Assembly (NCBI RefSeq): GCF_011516825.1
Contig: NZ_WOTA01000003.1
Location: forward strand, 1-64,000
Length of the DNA stretch: 64,000 nt
From: Acetobacter oeni
GTDB lineage: Bacteria > Pseudomonadota > Alphaproteobacteria > Acetobacterales > Acetobacteraceae
Direction: 5' to 3'
How positions within the stretch are numbered: the stretch's first letter is position 1; each line of letters starts with the position of its first letter. A program made the position numbers and the translations under genes. The notes under the pieces were generated by a model. It saw nothing but the letters and a program-made list of their open reading frames with translations, made no database searches and was not told where the DNA came from. Below are positions 63,750 to 64,000 of the stretch, piece by piece.

Positions 63750-64000
63750 ATGGTTCGTGAATACACTGGCAGCAGGAAGCATGCCGTGACTCCGCCTCAG
63801 AATTCCTCCCAGGCCCGTTCTGTCCACGTCGTAAGTTCGGCGGACAGTCAGGAATCCAGGATCGGGCGTCTGTGCGTGGAGCGCGGTCTTAAAATGACGG
63901 GGCAGCGGCGAGTGATTGCGCGCGTGCTGTCGGATGCGGAGGACCATCCGGACGTAGAGGAGCTCTATCGTCGGGCATCGGCTCTTGATCCGCGTATTTC
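63750..64000 (+). CDS. Fur-family transcriptional regulator, N-terminal part (truncated by window end)
   Basis: Open from ATG 63750 (GTG 63786, behind AGGA, is also possible) to the end of the window. After a polar arm, RLCVERGLKMTGQRRVIARV and DHPDVEELYRRASALDPRIS match the winged-helix domain of Fur, Irr and Zur proteins. The metal-binding C-terminal domain lies outside the window, so which metal or subclass cannot be told. Confidence 0.8.
   Translation, partial: MVREYTGSRKHAVTPPQNSSQARSVHVVSSADSQESRIGRLCVERGLKMTGQRRVIARVLSDAEDHPDVEELYRRASALDPRI

Overview
The window looks like chromosomal DNA from an acetic acid bacterium (Acetobacteraceae, Alphaproteobacteria). The strongest indicators are an adhA-adhB pair for membrane-bound PQQ-dependent alcohol dehydrogenase (quinohaemoprotein plus triple-haem cytochrome c subunit), a four-gene quinol oxidase operon of the cytochrome bo3/ba3 type a few kb away, and proteobacterial outer-membrane and lipid A clusters in a GC-rich genome. 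Genus cannot be fixed from the sequence alone. Most of the window is housekeeping DNA on the + strand, with short accessory patches.

Layout. 1-9 kb is a mixed patch: the first codons of an IS5-type transposase at the edge, an MFS transporter, superoxide dismutase, a squalene/phytoene-synthase-fold protein, an Lrp-type regulator, a class V aminotransferase, a beta-hydroxyacid dehydrogenase-like enzyme, a lone MsrQ, a family 5 uracil-DNA glycosylase and a NYN-domain protein. 8.8-15.6 kb carries folK, rpoZ, rel/spoT, acpS, lepB, rnc and era. 15.7-28.8 kb is an envelope biogenesis supercluster: pyrH, frr, uppS, cdsA, dxr, rseP, bamA, ompH/skp, lpxD, fabZ, lpxA, lpxI, then gloA. These supply UMP, ribosome recycling, isoprenoid and undecaprenyl precursors, phospholipid precursors, outer-membrane protein assembly and the early steps of lipid A. 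A small membrane protein carrying only a histidine-kinase phosphoacceptor helix region lies convergent to gloA. 29.4-33.7 kb is the conserved rpmH-rnpA-yidD-yidC-engB-argB block.

After a decayed IS3-type element (about 33.9-34.26 kb) comes the respiratory region: adhB and adhA on the - strand ending in a strong terminator, a Bax inhibitor-1 family membrane protein, and the quinol oxidase operon (subunits II, I, III, IV). AdhAB oxidises ethanol in the periplasm and passes electrons to ubiquinone, and the quinol oxidase re-oxidises ubiquinol, so the two halves form one periplasmic ethanol-oxidising respiratory chain. 44.4-50.7 kb holds a 7Fe-type ferredoxin, a SUV3-like helicase, a leucyl aminopeptidase, a MarR-type regulator and a DUF4186 protein.

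51-58 kb has two small exported proteins of unknown role and a compact surface-sugar locus (polyprenyl-phosphate sugar-phosphate transferase, membrane CapD-type nucleotide-sugar dehydratase, DegT aminotransferase), followed by a HAD phosphatase and a cysteine-rich CWC protein. 58-64 kb carries a FadH-like iron-sulfur flavoenzyme, a Rieske oxygenase behind repeated AT-rich elements, a glycine-rich lipoprotein translationally coupled to an exported two-domain VOC protein, a TusA-like protein and the start of a Fur-family regulator cut by the window end. I found no CRISPR array, rRNA, confident tRNA, phage or dedicated defence island. The most unusual material is the orphan phosphoacceptor protein, the overlapping hairpins at the gloA end, the paired AT-rich repeats before the Rieske gene, and the lipoprotein/VOC couple.
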